Below, piece after piece: positions 44,050-53,920 of a stretch of DNA of 64,000 nucleotides. The first letter of the stretch is position 1. Every line of letters begins with the position of its first letter. The notes under the pieces are model-generated. The model did no database searches, had not been told where the DNA came from, and saw nothing but the letters and a program-made list of their open reading frames with translations. The stretch lies in assembly GCF_900637295.1 (NCBI RefSeq), contig NZ_LR134363.1, positions 1 through 64,000 on the forward strand. The letters run 5' to 3'. A program made the translations under genes and the position numbers. Origin of the DNA: Actinomyces slackii. Lineage in GTDB: Bacteria > Actinomycetota > Actinomycetes > Actinomycetales > Actinomycetaceae.

Positions 44050-44122
44050 TCGCCGCCGGGAGCCTGACGGCGCCCGGCGGCGGCTGGCGGCGGCGCAACC
44101 CGGGCAGCGCCCGGCCCGCGCG

Positions 44123-44173
44123 GGGATCAGGCCGGCGCTGGGATCAGGCCGGCGCTGGGATCAGGCCGGCGCG
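44123..44173. repeat. Three 17-bp tandem repeats at the 3' end of the NADH oxidase gene
   Basis: Units GGGATCAGGCCGGCGCT at 44123-44139, 44140-44156 and 44157-44173 (last base differs). The third unit contains the last codons and the TGA stop of the NADH oxidase gene (minus strand), so the gene's 3' end appears to have been duplicated twice downstream. Confidence 0.85.
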
Positions 44174-45531
44174 GACAGCGCCGCCATGGTCACGTAGTTG
44201 TAGGGCTTGTTGAAATGCGGGAGGAAGAAGATGTCGAGCAGGGCGAGCTTGTCGATGGTGACCTTCTCCTGGATGGCCAGGGAGAAGGTGTGGATCATCA
44301 TCGAGACATCCTCCTTGGAGGCGATCTGGCAGCCCAGGATCACCCTGCTGGTGCGGTCGAAGATGATCTTGATGGTCACCGGGTGGTTGTCGGTCAGCAT
44401 GAACTCGGGGCGCTGATTGTCGGTGAACTCCGTGGCCACCGGGTCATAGCCGAACTCCCTCGCCTTGGCGGTGGTCAGCCCGGTGGAGACCATGTTGAGG
44501 TCGTAGACGCGCACGCCGTTGGATCCCTGGACACCGGCGGACTCGATGCCGGTCCCGCAGGCGTTGTGCGCGGCGACGACGCCCGAGCGCACGGCGTTGG
44601 TCGCCAGCGCGATGTAGTTGGGGGCGCCGGCGGCGTTGTCGTGGACGGTGGCGCAGTCGCCGATGGCGTAGACATCCGGCTGGCTGGTGCGCTGGTTGCG
44701 GTCCACCAGGAAGGCGCCGTTGTCGAACAGCTCCAGCACCCCTGCCCCCAGCTCCGTATTGGGCCGGAAGCCGACGGCGACGACGACCATGTCGACGTCG
44801 AAGGAGTCCAGATCCGTGACCAGGCGCTCGACCCTCCCCCGGCCCTCGACGGCCATGACATTGCGCCCCAGGGCCAGGCGGATGCCGTGGTCGGCCAGGG
44901 TCCGGCTCATCATGTCGCCGAACTCGGGGTCGTAGTAGCCCTCCAGCGGCTCGCGGGCGATATCGACCAGGGTGACCTCGCGGCCCAGGCGCTGGAAGGC
45001 CTCGGCCAGCTCGACGCCGATATACCCGGCCCCCACCACGGCCACGCGCCTGATCGAGTCATCCTGGAGCTTGTCGATCACCTCCGTGGCGTTCTGGTAG
45101 AGCTTGATGTACTGGACATTGTCCAGGGACGCCTTGAACTCCCTGGTCCCCTCGACCAGCTCGGCCCCCGCGATGGGCGGGACGATCGGAGAGGATCCTG
45201 TGGCCAGGATGAGCCGGTCATAGCTCTCCGTCCTCCGGACGCCGTCCTGGAGGACGTGGACCTCCTTGGCCCCGTAGTCGATGGACTCCACCACGGTCCG
45301 CATATGAACGGTGGCGCCCGCGGCCTCGAGCTGCTCCTTGTCGGAGTAGAAGAGTCCCTCGGAGCCGGCGATCTGCTGACCGATCCACAGCGCGATGCCG
45401 CAGCCCAGGAATGAGATATTCGAGTTCTGGTCGAAGACGACCACCTCATTGTCCGCACCGTAGTTGGCCAGAATGGTGTTGACGCAGGCGGTTCCCGCGT
45501 GGTTCGCGCCGATGACGACGATCTTGCTCAT
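44161..45531 (-). CDS. nox: NADH oxidase, water-forming type (FAD-dependent)
   Basis: A 456-residue flavoprotein of the NADH oxidase/CoA-disulfide reductase family. [16 protein letters not shown] has the FAD site and His11; the redox Cys44 lies in [13 protein letters not shown]; the NAD site is [15 protein letters not shown]; the second FAD motif is [10 protein letters not shown]; the terminal [14 protein letters not shown] is the Nox-specific end. It reduces O2 to water with NADH, removing oxygen and regenerating NAD+ in a fermentative, aerotolerant organism. ATG 45531 gives the family start, with GGAGAG upstream. The gene's 3' end is repeated in tandem. Confidence 0.92.
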   Translation of the reverse strand: MSKIVVIGANHAGTACVNTILANYGADNEVVVFDQNSNISFLGCGIALWIGQQIAGSEGLFYSDKEQLEAAGATVHMRTVVESIDYGAKEVHVLQDGVRRTESYDRLILATGSSPIVPPIAGAELVEGTREFKASLDNVQYIKLYQNATEVIDKLQDDSIRRVAVVGAGYIGVELAEAFQRLGREVTLVDIAREPLEGYYDPEFGDMMSRTLADHGIRLALGRNVMAVEGRGRVERLVTDLDSFDVDMVVVAVGFRPNTELGAGVLELFDNGAFLVDRNQRTSQPDVYAIGDCATVHDNAAGAPNYIALATNAVRSGVVAAHNACGTGIESAGVQGSNGVRVYDLNMVSTGLTTAKAREFGYDPVATEFTDNQRPEFMLTDNHPVTIKIIFDRTSRVILGCQIASKEDVSMMIHTFSLAIQEKVTIDKLALLDIFFLPHFNKPYNYVTMAALSAPA

Positions 45532-45868
45532 TGCGTGTAGTGCTCTCCTCAAGGAGTGCGGGCAGCGATCGCAGCACCACTGCCTTCCCTGACCACCCGT
45601 ACGCTACCGACGCCCCCGGCGCCGGGGCCCGAATGTCACAGGAAGATCACGAAGGTGGCGCCCCGGGGGCATGAGGGCCCACCCTCCTCAACCGGCGGGA
45701 TGCCGGGCATGGGGCGCTGAAGCCGCAGCCTGCTTTCGCCTCTGGCGGACAGTGCCGCCCCTGGGCGTGGCTGATGCCCTTCGCGGACCCTGCCGGTGTC
45801 AGGCCGTGACCATGGTCGGGGATCGGGGTGCGGGCCGCCGGCCCGGATGCCAGGGCGCGAGCGGGAGC
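45532..45868. other. 337-bp gap between nox and a hydrolase gene
   Basis: It should contain the nox promoter. I see no coding frame, no clear Rex site and no strong terminator. Confidence 0.5.
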
Positions 45869-46822
45869 CTACGCCCGGGGGTCCAGGGCGGTGATGAAGC
45901 CGGTGATCGCGGCGGCGACCTCGGTGCGGTGGCCCGCCAGGAGATGGCCGCCATCCCTGATCGGGACGAGCACGGCGTCGGGGAAGCGCCCCAGCGCCGC
46001 CCTGACGGCCTCGAAGGGGGCCAGGCGGTCGTCGCGGGCGTGGAGGATGAGCACCGGGGGCCGGAGCGCCTCGATCGGGTACTGCGCGAAACGGCGGGCC
46101 ATATCCGGGTTGGAGAGGCGGGCGTCGAGATCGCAGCCACGGCGCCGCGGGCCGATGGGCAGCATCATCGCCACCGTTGACACCGGCATGGACATCACCA
46201 GGGGGAAGAGCGGGCTGAGCGCCAGCATGGGCAGATCGTGGAGCATGAGGCGCGGCGGCCCCATGTAGCGGGGGGCCACGGCGACGGGCTCGGCCAGCGG
46301 CATGGCCGAGGACAGGAGGATGAGCCCCCTGGTGCGCTCGGGGTGGTCCAGGGCGAAGCGGATCGCCGCCGTCCCCCCGGCCGAGGCGCCCATGATGACG
46401 GCCCGCTCGATCCCCAGGTGGTCGAGCAGCTCGACCAGCGCCTCGGACTGCTCGGCCGGGGTCCCCTCGCCGCGCACCTGGCTGCCCAGGTAGCCGAATC
46501 GGGAGGGGGCGATGATGCGCAGGCCCTGGGCGTGCTCGGCGATGGCGTCATAGCCCTGATCGTGGCCGCCGCATAACCCGTGGAGGCTGACCACCACCGC
46601 GCCGTCGGGGTCGCCGCCGTCCAGGTAGACCATCCGCCCGTGGCTCAGCTCCACGGATCGCGCCGGGTAGCGGGCAAGGCGCCGCCTGCCGGCCCAGCGG
46701 GCCGCCCCGGCCGCGCAGGCCGTCAGGCCCAGCCCGACGGCGCAGGCCACCCGGGCTCGATGACCCGCCATCGTCGGCGGAGCGATCCTCCACGGCATAC
46801 GACCCCCTCGATCCTGCGGCAT
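45869..46822 (-). CDS. Alpha/beta hydrolase with N-terminal membrane anchor
   Basis: A 317-residue serine hydrolase. A hydrophobic stretch near residues 24-42 (ARVACAVGLGLTACAAGAA) can be a signal anchor. The catalytic features are VSLHGLCGGHD (oxyanion), the nucleophile elbow MGASAGGT, LILHARDDRLAPF (Asp) and IRDGGHLLAG (His). The ester or amide substrate is unknown. Several in-frame starts (46822, 46798, 46771) exist before the hydrophobic segment. Confidence 0.82.
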   Translation of the reverse strand: MPQDRGGRMPWRIAPPTMAGHRARVACAVGLGLTACAAGAARWAGRRRLARYPARSVELSHGRMVYLDGGDPDGAVVVSLHGLCGGHDQGYDAIAEHAQGLRIIAPSRFGYLGSQVRGEGTPAEQSEALVELLDHLGIERAVIMGASAGGTAAIRFALDHPERTRGLILLSSAMPLAEPVAVAPRYMGPPRLMLHDLPMLALSPLFPLVMSMPVSTVAMMLPIGPRRRGCDLDARLSNPDMARRFAQYPIEALRPPVLILHARDDRLAPFEAVRAALGRFPDAVLVPIRDGGHLLAGHRTEVAAAITGFITALDPRA

Positions 46823-46928
46823 CTGCCGCCGGCCATCCTATGCGGCGCCGCGGGCGACGCGCCGGGACCGGGCTCCCGCTGAGACGGGGATCGCCCGCTC
46901 GGCAGGAAACCGGTCCCGGTGGGAGGGC

Positions 46929-48398
46929 TCAGGCCCGCGCCCCATAGGCGGCGGCGACATCGGCTGCGGCCCGGTCGTAGGCTGTGCGGACCGCGGTGTG
47001 GGGCTCAGCCTCCAGGCGCTCGACGCCCGCCAGCTGCCACGCCGGTGGCTCATCGCCCCCGGCCAGCACCCAGGCGGCCTGCTTGGCCGCGCCATCGGCC
47101 ACGTACTCCCCGGGCTCGGGGGCCTCCACCGGCACGCCCAGCACGGCCGGGGCCAGCCTGCGCACGGCGGAGGAGCGCACCGAGCCGCCGACCAGGCTCA
47201 CCTCGGTGATCTCCACTCCCTGGGCGCGCACCGCGTCCAGGCAGGCGCCCATGAGGCACAGCAGCCCCTCAACCGCGGCGCGCGCGTAGTTCTCCGGAGT
47301 CAGGGAGGCCAGGGTCATGCCCGTCAGCGCCCCTGTGGCATGCGGCAGGTTGGGAGTGCGCTCCCCCTCCAGGTAGGGCACGTGGACCAGCCCGGCCGCG
47401 CCGGGCTCAGCGGCCAGGGCCAGGCGGTCGAGCTCGGCGTAGTCCACCCGCAGCAGGCGGGCCGCGGCATCCAGGATGCGCGAGGCGTTGAGGGTGCAGG
47501 CCAGGGGCAGGTAGGCCCCCGTCGCATCAGCGAATCCCGTGACCAGCCCGGAGGCGTCATGCGTGGGAGTCGCCGAGACGGCCGCCACCACGCCACTGGT
47601 GCCCAGCGAGACGCTGGTGCGCCCGGGGGCAAGGCCCAGGCCCAGGGCGGCGCCGGCATTGTCCCCGCAGCCGGGGCCCAGCACCAGGTGGCTCAGGTCG
47701 CGCCCCAGAACCTGGCCGCCTCCCCGACCGGCCTCCTCATGGGGTCCGGCCACGCGCGGCAGGATGATGGCCTCAGCCTCCTCGACGCTGCGGCGCAGCG
47801 CCAGGGCGAGCAGGTCGCGGCGGTAGGCATTGGCCTGGGAGTCGAAGTAGCCGGTGCCCGAGGCGTCGGAGCGGTCGGTGACCAGGTCCTCCAAGCGCGC
47901 CGCACCGCTGAGCCTCCAGGTCAGCCAGTCGTGCGGCAGGCAGATGGCGGCGATCCTGGCGGCGTTGTCCGGCTCATGGTCCGCCAGCCAGCGCAGCTTG
48001 GTGATCGTCAGGGAGGCCACGGGCACCGAGCCGATGGCCTGGGCCCAGGCCCTCCTGCCGGCCTCCTCATCGCCATCGCCGAGCTCGCGGATGAGCTCGT
48101 CGGCCGCCGCGGCGCTGCGGGTGTCATTCCACAGCAGGGCCGGGCGGATGACCTCGCCGTCGGCGTCGAGCACCACCATGCCGTGCTGCTGACCGCCCAC
48201 GGCCAGGGCGGCGACGTCCTCGAGCCCGCCCGCGGACTCGATCGCCTCCCCCAGGGCGGTCCACCAGTGCTCGGGGTGGATCTCGGTGCCGTCGGGATGG
48301 GATGCCCTGGCCTGGCGGACCAGGGCGCCGGTCTGCGCATCGCGGATGACGATCTTGCAGGACTGCGTCGAGGAGTCGACGCCGGCGACGAGTGCCAT
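46929..48398 (-). CDS. xylB: Xylulokinase
   Basis: A 489-residue FGGY kinase that phosphorylates D-xylulose to xylulose 5-phosphate. [17 protein letters not shown] at the N-terminus, [21 protein letters not shown] and the catalytic-base region [14 protein letters not shown], then [11 protein letters not shown], all match xylulokinases, with normal length. It starts 15 bases after xylA and is cotranscribed with it. The product enters the pentose phosphate pathway, where the transketolase encoded nearby can use it. Confidence 0.95.
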   Translation of the reverse strand: MALVAGVDSSTQSCKIVIRDAQTGALVRQARASHPDGTEIHPEHWWTALGEAIESAGGLEDVAALAVGGQQHGMVVLDADGEVIRPALLWNDTRSAAAADELIRELGDGDEEAGRRAWAQAIGSVPVASLTITKLRWLADHEPDNAARIAAICLPHDWLTWRLSGAARLEDLVTDRSDASGTGYFDSQANAYRRDLLALALRRSVEEAEAIILPRVAGPHEEAGRGGGQVLGRDLSHLVLGPGCGDNAGAALGLGLAPGRTSVSLGTSGVVAAVSATPTHDASGLVTGFADATGAYLPLACTLNASRILDAAARLLRVDYAELDRLALAAEPGAAGLVHVPYLEGERTPNLPHATGALTGMTLASLTPENYARAAVEGLLCLMGACLDAVRAQGVEITEVSLVGGSVRSSAVRRLAPAVLGVPVEAPEPGEYVADGAAKQAAWVLAGGDEPPAWQLAGVERLEAEPHTAVRTAYDRAAADVAAAYGARA

Positions 48399-48413
48399 GA
48401 TGCTGCCTCCCGA

Positions 48414-49595
48414 TCAGCCGATGAGGTGGCGCATGGCCTGGTGGTAGAGCTCGACGAAGCGGTACTCGCGCCTGCCGGCCTCCTCGGCGTCGAAGTCCTC
48501 GAAGGCCGAGCGGTCGGCCAGGAGATCGGCGACGGTCTCCCCGGGTGCCAGCGTCGGCTCGGCGAGCTCGGCCACGGAGGCCTCGGCGAGCAGCTCGGCG
48601 GTGACCGGGTCGGCGCGGAAGGCGCGGGCCTTCTCAGCCAGCATGAGCCACATCTCCATGTTGGCGGCCGCAGAGTCCCACACCCCCTGCATGCCCTCGG
48701 TGCGCGAGGGCTTGTAGTCGAAGTGGATGGGGCCCTCGTAGCGGGGCCCGCCCCCGGGGAAGCCGTTGACCAGGAGGTCGACGGTGAAGAAGGCGCTGGC
48801 CAGGTCCCCGTGCCCGAAGACCTTGTCCTGGTCGTACTTGATGCCGGACTGGCCGTTGAGGTCGATGTGGAAGAGCTTGCCGGCGGTCAGGGCCTGGGCG
48901 ATGGCGTGGGTGTAGTTCAGGCCCGCCATCTGCTCGTGGCCCACCTCCGGGTTCAGGCCGACGACGTCGCCGTTGTCGAGCTCGGCGATGAGGGCCAGGG
49001 CGTGGCCCACGGTGGGCAGGAAGATGTCCCCGCGGGGCTCATTGGGCTTGGGCTCCAGGCCGATGCGCAGGTCGTAGCCCTTGTCCTTGATGTAGCCGGC
49101 AACGGTGTCCAGGCCCTCCTTGTAGCGCTCGAAGGCGGCTCCCAGGTCCTTGGAGGAGTCGTACTCCGAGCCCTCGCGCCCGCCCCACATGACGAAGGTG
49201 GTGGCGCCCAGCTCGGCGGCCAGATCCACGTTGCGCAGGATCTTGCGCAGGCCGAAGCGGCGGATGGAGCGGTCGTTGTTGGTCAGGCCGCCGTCCTTGA
49301 AGACGGGGTGGGTGAAGGTGTTGGTGGTGACCATCTCGATGGTCAGCCCCGCATTGTCGACGGCGTCCTTGAGGCGGCCCACGATGCGGTCGCGCTCGGC
49401 GTCGGTGGCATCGAAGGGGAAGACGTCGTTGTCGTGGAAGGTGATGCCCCAGGCTCCCAGCTCGGCGAGCCTCTCGGCGTACTCCCAGGGGTCGAGGGCC
49501 GGGCGGGTCACGGTGCCGAAGGGGTCGGCCGCCTGCCAGCCCACCGTCCACAGGCCGAATGAGAACTTGTCTTCCTTGGTGGGCTTGCGAACCAT
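48414..49595 (-). CDS. xylA: Xylose isomerase
   Basis: A 393-residue metal-dependent TIM-barrel enzyme that turns D-xylose into D-xylulose. Catalytic His54 and Asp57 lie in [57 protein letters not shown] and LFHIDLNGQ carry the metal ligands and active-site residues. This is the class I actinobacterial type. An AAGGAGG site precedes ATG 49595; the longer open frame overlaps xylR and is not coding. No xylose transporter is adjacent in the window. Confidence 0.97.
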   Translation of the reverse strand: MVRKPTKEDKFSFGLWTVGWQAADPFGTVTRPALDPWEYAERLAELGAWGITFHDNDVFPFDATDAERDRIVGRLKDAVDNAGLTIEMVTTNTFTHPVFKDGGLTNNDRSIRRFGLRKILRNVDLAAELGATTFVMWGGREGSEYDSSKDLGAAFERYKEGLDTVAGYIKDKGYDLRIGLEPKPNEPRGDIFLPTVGHALALIAELDNGDVVGLNPEVGHEQMAGLNYTHAIAQALTAGKLFHIDLNGQSGIKYDQDKVFGHGDLASAFFTVDLLVNGFPGGGPRYEGPIHFDYKPSRTEGMQGVWDSAAANMEMWLMLAEKARAFRADPVTAELLAEASVAELAEPTLAPGETVADLLADRSAFEDFDAEEAGRREYRFVELYHQAMRHLIG

Positions 49596-49642
49596 GGTGT
49601 GCTCCTCCTTGAGGCAGAACGCGCTGGACGCGCATTTGTTTC

Positions 49643-49676
49643 TTGACACAACTTTGTCATACCGGTGCGATAGGGT
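49643..49676. promoter_or_regulatory. xylA/xylR divergent promoter and candidate XylR operator
   Basis: A TTGACA box at 49643-49648 stands upstream of xylR. A 16-bp imperfect palindrome, TGACACAACTTTGTCA (49644-49659, arms TGACA/TGTCA), overlaps it. A -10 near 49666-49676 would put the transcript start almost at the GTG start of xylR, so that mRNA may be leaderless. The site is placed to control both divergent genes. Confidence 0.5.
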
Positions 49677-49682
49677 CAAGGG

Positions 49683-51140
49683 GTGAGTCCCGCACGGCGC
49701 TCGGCATCGGGCCGAGCAGATCACCGAACCGCCGGCCGCGCGCCCAGCAGGCCGAATATCGCGACCCGCAAGGGCTCCGGCGGCCAGGACGCCGCTGCCG
49801 CGCCGATCAGCCGCCCAGCCGCCTTGAGAGCCCGGCCCGCCTCGGCGCGCCAGTCCATGCTCCGCGACTCCAACCTGGCACTGGTGGCCCAGCAGATCTT
49901 CAGCTCCGCCGAGCCGGTCTCGCGAGCCGACGTCGCCGCCGCCACCGGGATGACCCGCTCCACCGCCTCCCGCCTGGTCGACGAGCTCGTGGCCTCCCGC
50001 CTGGTCGACGAGCTCCCGCCGGCCGCCGCCAGCGGACCGGGCCGCCCCGCCGTGCCCCTGGCCCCCGCACGAGCCACGGTGGCGGCCCTGGGCCTGGAGA
50101 TCAACGTCTCGCGGATCGCCGTGCGGGTCATCGACCTGACCGGCCTCGTCCTGGCCGAGCGGATCGAGGCCCAGGACCTGGCAGACTCCGACCCCGCGGC
50201 GGCCCTCGCCCGGCTCAGCGCCCTCATGATCGACACGGCGCACCAGGCCGCCCTGGAGGCCGAGCGCATCACCCCCGCCCCGCAGGAGCCCGAGAGTCCC
50301 AGCGCCCCCCAGGAGGAGGCCGGCGCCACCGGCTCCACGGCGCAGGGCTCCCCGACCCTGGGCGGTCTGCGGCTGGCCGGGGCCGCCCTGGCCCTGCCCG
50401 GCCTGGTCAGCGCCGGCACCCTGCTGCGCGCCCCCAACCTGGGCTGGTCCCAGATCAGGCCCGAGGACCACCTGGCCCCCGATCTGGAGCGCCTGGGCGT
50501 CGGGCTGCAGGTGGGCAACGAGGCCGACTTCGGCGCGCTGGCGGCAGCCCGCCTGCGGCCCGGCGCCTCGGGCCAGAGCGCCGACTTCATCTACCTGTCC
50601 GGGGAGAACGGCATCGGGGCGGGCCTCGTGCGCGACGGCGTCGTCCTGCAGGGCACGGCCGGATTCGCGGGGGAGGTGGGGCACATCCAGGTCGACCCCA
50701 CCGGCCCGGCCTGCTCCTGCGGGAACCAGGGCTGCCTGGAGCGGTACGCGGGGCGCCGGGTCATCCTGGCCGCGGCCGGCCTGGAGGCCAGCGCCTCTCC
50801 GGCCGATCTCGTCGCGGCCTGGCAGGCGGGATCGCCCTCGGCGCGCCAGGCGGTGGACACGGCCGCGCGCGCCCTGGCCGTGGCCCTGGGGGCGGCCATC
50901 AACGTGGTGGACATCCCCGACGTCGTCCTGGGAGGGCATCTGGCTCCACTGACCGGGCTGCTCCGCCCCTCGCTGGAGCCCGAGCTGAGCCGACGGGTGC
51001 TGGCCTCCCCGTGGTCGCCCACGCGCGTGCTGCCCGCCCCCGCCGATGAGTACCCCGCCGCATCGGGCGCCGCCTGCGCGGTGCTCGAGCGCATCATCGC
51101 CGATCCGGCCTCCTGGGTCGATGCCCAGCCGGGCGCCTGA
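49683..51140 (+). CDS. xylR: ROK-family transcriptional repressor, XylR type
   Basis: A 485-residue repressor expected to release the xylAB promoter when xylose binds. A winged helix ([20 protein letters not shown], then [15 protein letters not shown]) covers about residues 60-110; the ROK sugar-kinase-like domain follows with [10 protein letters not shown] and the zinc motif [15 protein letters not shown] near residue 343. GTG 49683 is the longest start; the ATG at 49857 ([10 protein letters not shown]) would give a protein opening exactly like relatives, and the first 58 residues are Arg/Ala/Pro-rich. The direct repeat of ASRLVDELV-like residues near 105 is also seen in DNA. It is divergent from xylA. 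Confidence 0.9.
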   Translation: MSPARRSASGRADHRTAGRAPSRPNIATRKGSGGQDAAAAPISRPAALRARPASARQSMLRDSNLALVAQQIFSSAEPVSRADVAAATGMTRSTASRLVDELVASRLVDELPPAAASGPGRPAVPLAPARATVAALGLEINVSRIAVRVIDLTGLVLAERIEAQDLADSDPAAALARLSALMIDTAHQAALEAERITPAPQEPESPSAPQEEAGATGSTAQGSPTLGGLRLAGAALALPGLVSAGTLLRAPNLGWSQIRPEDHLAPDLERLGVGLQVGNEADFGALAAARLRPGASGQSADFIYLSGENGIGAGLVRDGVVLQGTAGFAGEVGHIQVDPTGPACSCGNQGCLERYAGRRVILAAAGLEASASPADLVAAWQAGSPSARQAVDTAARALAVALGAAINVVDIPDVVLGGHLAPLTGLLRPSLEPELSRRVLASPWSPTRVLPAPADEYPAASGAACAVLERIIADPASWVDAQPGA

Positions 51141-51172
51141 CAGGGCCGGGAGGCGCCGCCGCCGGCAAGGGC

Positions 51173-52111
51173 TCAGCGGGCCAGGATCGCCGCGGCCGTC
51201 TGCGCGTCGGTGACCACCGTGGAGGCGTATCCGGCGGCGAGCGCCACGCGCATCGGCTCGGCCCGATGGGCGCCGCTCCCCAGCAGGATGCAGGTCTTGG
51301 CCGCCGCCAGTGCATCCAGGCCGATGGCGATGGAGCGCTCCTCCAGCTCGGCGGAGACCGGCTGGCCCGAATCATCCACGAAATGGGCCAGGATGTCGGC
51401 CTTGGCCCCGATGTGGCGCAGGCGCTCCATCATCTGGGCGGTCAGATATCCCGAGCGCACCAGGATGGAGTCCCGGCTGACCGCCCCCGGGGAGTAGATG
51501 ATGGCATCGGCCCGGGCGGCGGCCTCCAGGGTGGAGGCCACCGTGGGCTCCTGGAGCAGTCGACGGGCCAGGTCGACGTCGCCCACCAGCGCCGGAGCGG
51601 GCAGGAGGTGGCCGATGCCCTGGCCCTTGCGGGCCAGCAGGCCGATGGAGTCGGTCACGGCGGCATCGTCGGAGCGCGCCAGTCCCCCGAAGGCCTGATA
51701 GACATGCAGGTCGCGCATCCAGCGATCGGGCATGGCGCGGGCCATGCCCGCCACGGTGCGCCCCCAGGACACGCCCAGCGAGGCGGGCCTGGGCCGCAGC
51801 CCGGTCAGGCAGCCCGCGGCGGTGGAGGCCACCAGTCGGGCGGTGGCCTCGAGCGTGGCCTGGGCGGCCACGACGATGGCCTCTCCCACCCCGAAGGCGT
51901 CGACGAGCTCGAGCTCGATGGACCGGTCCCGGGCGCTGGGGTGAACGATCGAGATCGAGATCATCCCCGAGTCGCGCGCCTCCTCCAGCAGCCTGCCCAC
52001 GGTCCAGCGCGAGCACATGAGGCGGTCGGCGATGGCCGCCTGGGTGAGGCGCTCGTAGTAGTAGAGCTCGGCAGCGCGGAGCATGAGGTGCTCACGGTGC
52101 GCGTCCTTCAT
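51173..52111 (-). CDS. SorC/DeoR-family sugar-responsive regulator
   Basis: A 312-residue regulator. The N-terminal helix-turn-helix [20 protein letters not shown] (about residues 17-36) is followed by a sugar-phosphate-binding domain with [13 protein letters not shown] and the C-terminal AYAS-type segment [17 protein letters not shown]. The family senses phosphorylated sugars or polyols and either activates or represses its own catabolic operon. It is the last gene of the minus-strand cluster that runs from the isomerase gene at 59451, and most likely controls it. ATG 52111 has AGGA upstream. Confidence 0.9.
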   Translation of the reverse strand: MKDAHREHLMLRAAELYYYERLTQAAIADRLMCSRWTVGRLLEEARDSGMISISIVHPSARDRSIELELVDAFGVGEAIVVAAQATLEATARLVASTAAGCLTGLRPRPASLGVSWGRTVAGMARAMPDRWMRDLHVYQAFGGLARSDDAAVTDSIGLLARKGQGIGHLLPAPALVGDVDLARRLLQEPTVASTLEAAARADAIIYSPGAVSRDSILVRSGYLTAQMMERLRHIGAKADILAHFVDDSGQPVSAELEERSIAIGLDALAAAKTCILLGSGAHRAEPMRVALAAGYASTVVTDAQTAAAILAR

Positions 52112-52199
52112 CGTTCCTCCTTGATGCCGTCCAGACCCGGTCAGGCTCCGGGGCGCCGCCCCGGGGCCTATGGGGATCGGGGCCCCGGCCCCGCGGCCA

Positions 52200-53882
52200 T
52201 CATCGGGACAGGGCCTGAGCTCGCAGATCCCGCAGGTCGTGCATGATGCGGTCCTGGCGCCCGAAGAGCTCGTGAAGGTGCCGGTAGTGGGCGTAGAGGC
52301 GATCGTAGCGCTGCGCCGCGGCCTCATCGGGCTCGTAGACCCTGCGCGAGACGCCTCCCATGGCCTGGGCGGCCGCCGGCAGGTCCGGGTAGGCCCCGGC
52401 CGCCACCGCGGCGAAGACCGCCGAGCCGTGGGCGCCGGCCTGGAGGGTGGAGGCCGTCAGCAGTCGGCGCCGGGTGACATCGGCGTACATCTGCATGAGG
52501 AAGTCGTTCTTGATCAGGCCGCCGGCCATGCGCACCTCGTCGACGGGCACCCCGTGGGCCTCGTAGTTCTCGATGATGACGCGCGCGCCGAAGGCCGTGG
52601 ACTCCAGCAGCGCCCGGTACTGGTCCTCGGGGCGGGTGGACAGGGTCATGCCGATCATGAGGCCCGAGAGCCTGGCGTCCACCAGCGGGGATCGGTTGCC
52701 GTTCCACCAGTCCAGGGCCACCAGGCCGTGCTCGCCGACCTCCTGGGCAGCGGCCAGGCGATCCAGGAGGTCGAAGATGGAGATCCCCTCCTGCTCGGCC
52801 CGCCGGTGGTAGGAGGCGGGCACGCAGGTGTCGATGAACCAGGCGAAGGAGTCCCCCACGGCGCTCTGCCCGGCCTCATAGCCCCAGGTCCCCTCGCAGA
52901 TGCCCCCGTCGACGACGCCGAAGACCCCGGGCACCTCCATAAGCGTGGCCGAGGGCAGCAGCCAGCAGGTCGAGGTCCCGGCCACCCCGGTCATCTGCCC
53001 CGGCCGCACGGCATTGACCGAGGCGGCATGGACATGGGCGTCGATATGGCCCACGGCCACCGGGATCCCCGCGGGAACGCCGAAGGCGGTGGCCCACTCG
53101 GCCAGCAGTCCCCCGGCGCGGTCACCCAGCGGCTTGATGGGGTGGCTCATGCGGGTGGTGTAGACATCGGCGAAGTCCGGGTTGAGGGCGCCCAGGAACT
53201 CCGGGGAGGGGTAGGCCCCGTCCTGGAGCATGTGCTTGTAGCCCGAGGCCGCCGCCGAGTAGCTCAGGGATCCGGTCAGGCGCCAGGTCAGCCAGTCGAG
53301 CATGTCGAGGATCTCCTCGATCCGGGCGTAGAGCTCAGGCGCCTTCTCCAGGGTCTCCAGGGCCTTGGGCAGGAGCATCTCCGAGCTCAGCGTCCCGCCG
53401 TAGCGCGGCAGCCAGGCCTCTCCCCTCTGCTCGGCCAGGGCCACGATCCGCTCGACCTGCTCCTGGGCCCCGTGGTGCTTCCAGAGCTTGACGTAGGCGT
53501 GGGGCTCGTTGACGAACTCCTCCTTCTCGCACATGGGGGTGCCCTGGGCGTCGGTGACCACGACGGTCGATGAGGTGACATCGAGGCCCAGGCCGATGAT
53601 GGAGCCGGGCTCCACCGCCGAGGCGCTCACCGCCCGTGAGCAGGCCCGGCGCCCGGCCTCCAGGTAGTCCCCGGGGACCTGGAGGGCGAAGTCCGGTGGG
53701 AGCTCGCGCCCATCCCCGGCGCTCAGCACGCGGTCCATGACCGGGGTGGCGTACTCGCTGACGGCCTCGGCGATGACCTCGCCGTCGCGCACGCGCACGA
53801 CGGCGGCCCGCACCGACAGCGTTCCGAAGTCGAGTCCCAGCACGTGGGTGTCCTGGAGCGGCCCGCTGACGTCCTTGTCCAT
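52200..53882 (-). CDS. Ribulokinase-like FGGY carbohydrate kinase
   Basis: A 560-residue kinase of the AraB subgroup: LGLDFGTLSVRAAVVRVRDG, GLGLDVTSSTVVVTDAQGTP, EPHAYVKLWKHHGAQ, VGHIDAHVHAASVNAV and LDWWNGNRSPLVD are those of L-ribulokinase, with typical length. It would phosphorylate a ribulose or other pentulose. No L-arabinose isomerase (araA) or epimerase (araD) gene is present nearby, so the physiological substrate may not derive from arabinose. Strong AGGAGG site before ATG 53882. It lies in the middle of the sugar operon, 38 bases after the dehydrogenase gene. Confidence 0.88.
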   Translation of the reverse strand: MDKDVSGPLQDTHVLGLDFGTLSVRAAVVRVRDGEVIAEAVSEYATPVMDRVLSAGDGRELPPDFALQVPGDYLEAGRRACSRAVSASAVEPGSIIGLGLDVTSSTVVVTDAQGTPMCEKEEFVNEPHAYVKLWKHHGAQEQVERIVALAEQRGEAWLPRYGGTLSSEMLLPKALETLEKAPELYARIEEILDMLDWLTWRLTGSLSYSAAASGYKHMLQDGAYPSPEFLGALNPDFADVYTTRMSHPIKPLGDRAGGLLAEWATAFGVPAGIPVAVGHIDAHVHAASVNAVRPGQMTGVAGTSTCWLLPSATLMEVPGVFGVVDGGICEGTWGYEAGQSAVGDSFAWFIDTCVPASYHRRAEQEGISIFDLLDRLAAAQEVGEHGLVALDWWNGNRSPLVDARLSGLMIGMTLSTRPEDQYRALLESTAFGARVIIENYEAHGVPVDEVRMAGGLIKNDFLMQMYADVTRRRLLTASTLQAGAHGSAVFAAVAAGAYPDLPAAAQAMGGVSRRVYEPDEAAAQRYDRLYAHYRHLHELFGRQDRIMHDLRDLRAQALSR

Positions 53883-53920
53883 GATGTCCTCCTGCGGTGG
53901 TCTGGGCGCCTCAGCCCTGG

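Noticed and set aside
49596-50939. Upstream extension of the xylose isomerase frame
   Set aside because: It is antisense to xylR and lies beyond a strong ribosome site and the family-typical start.
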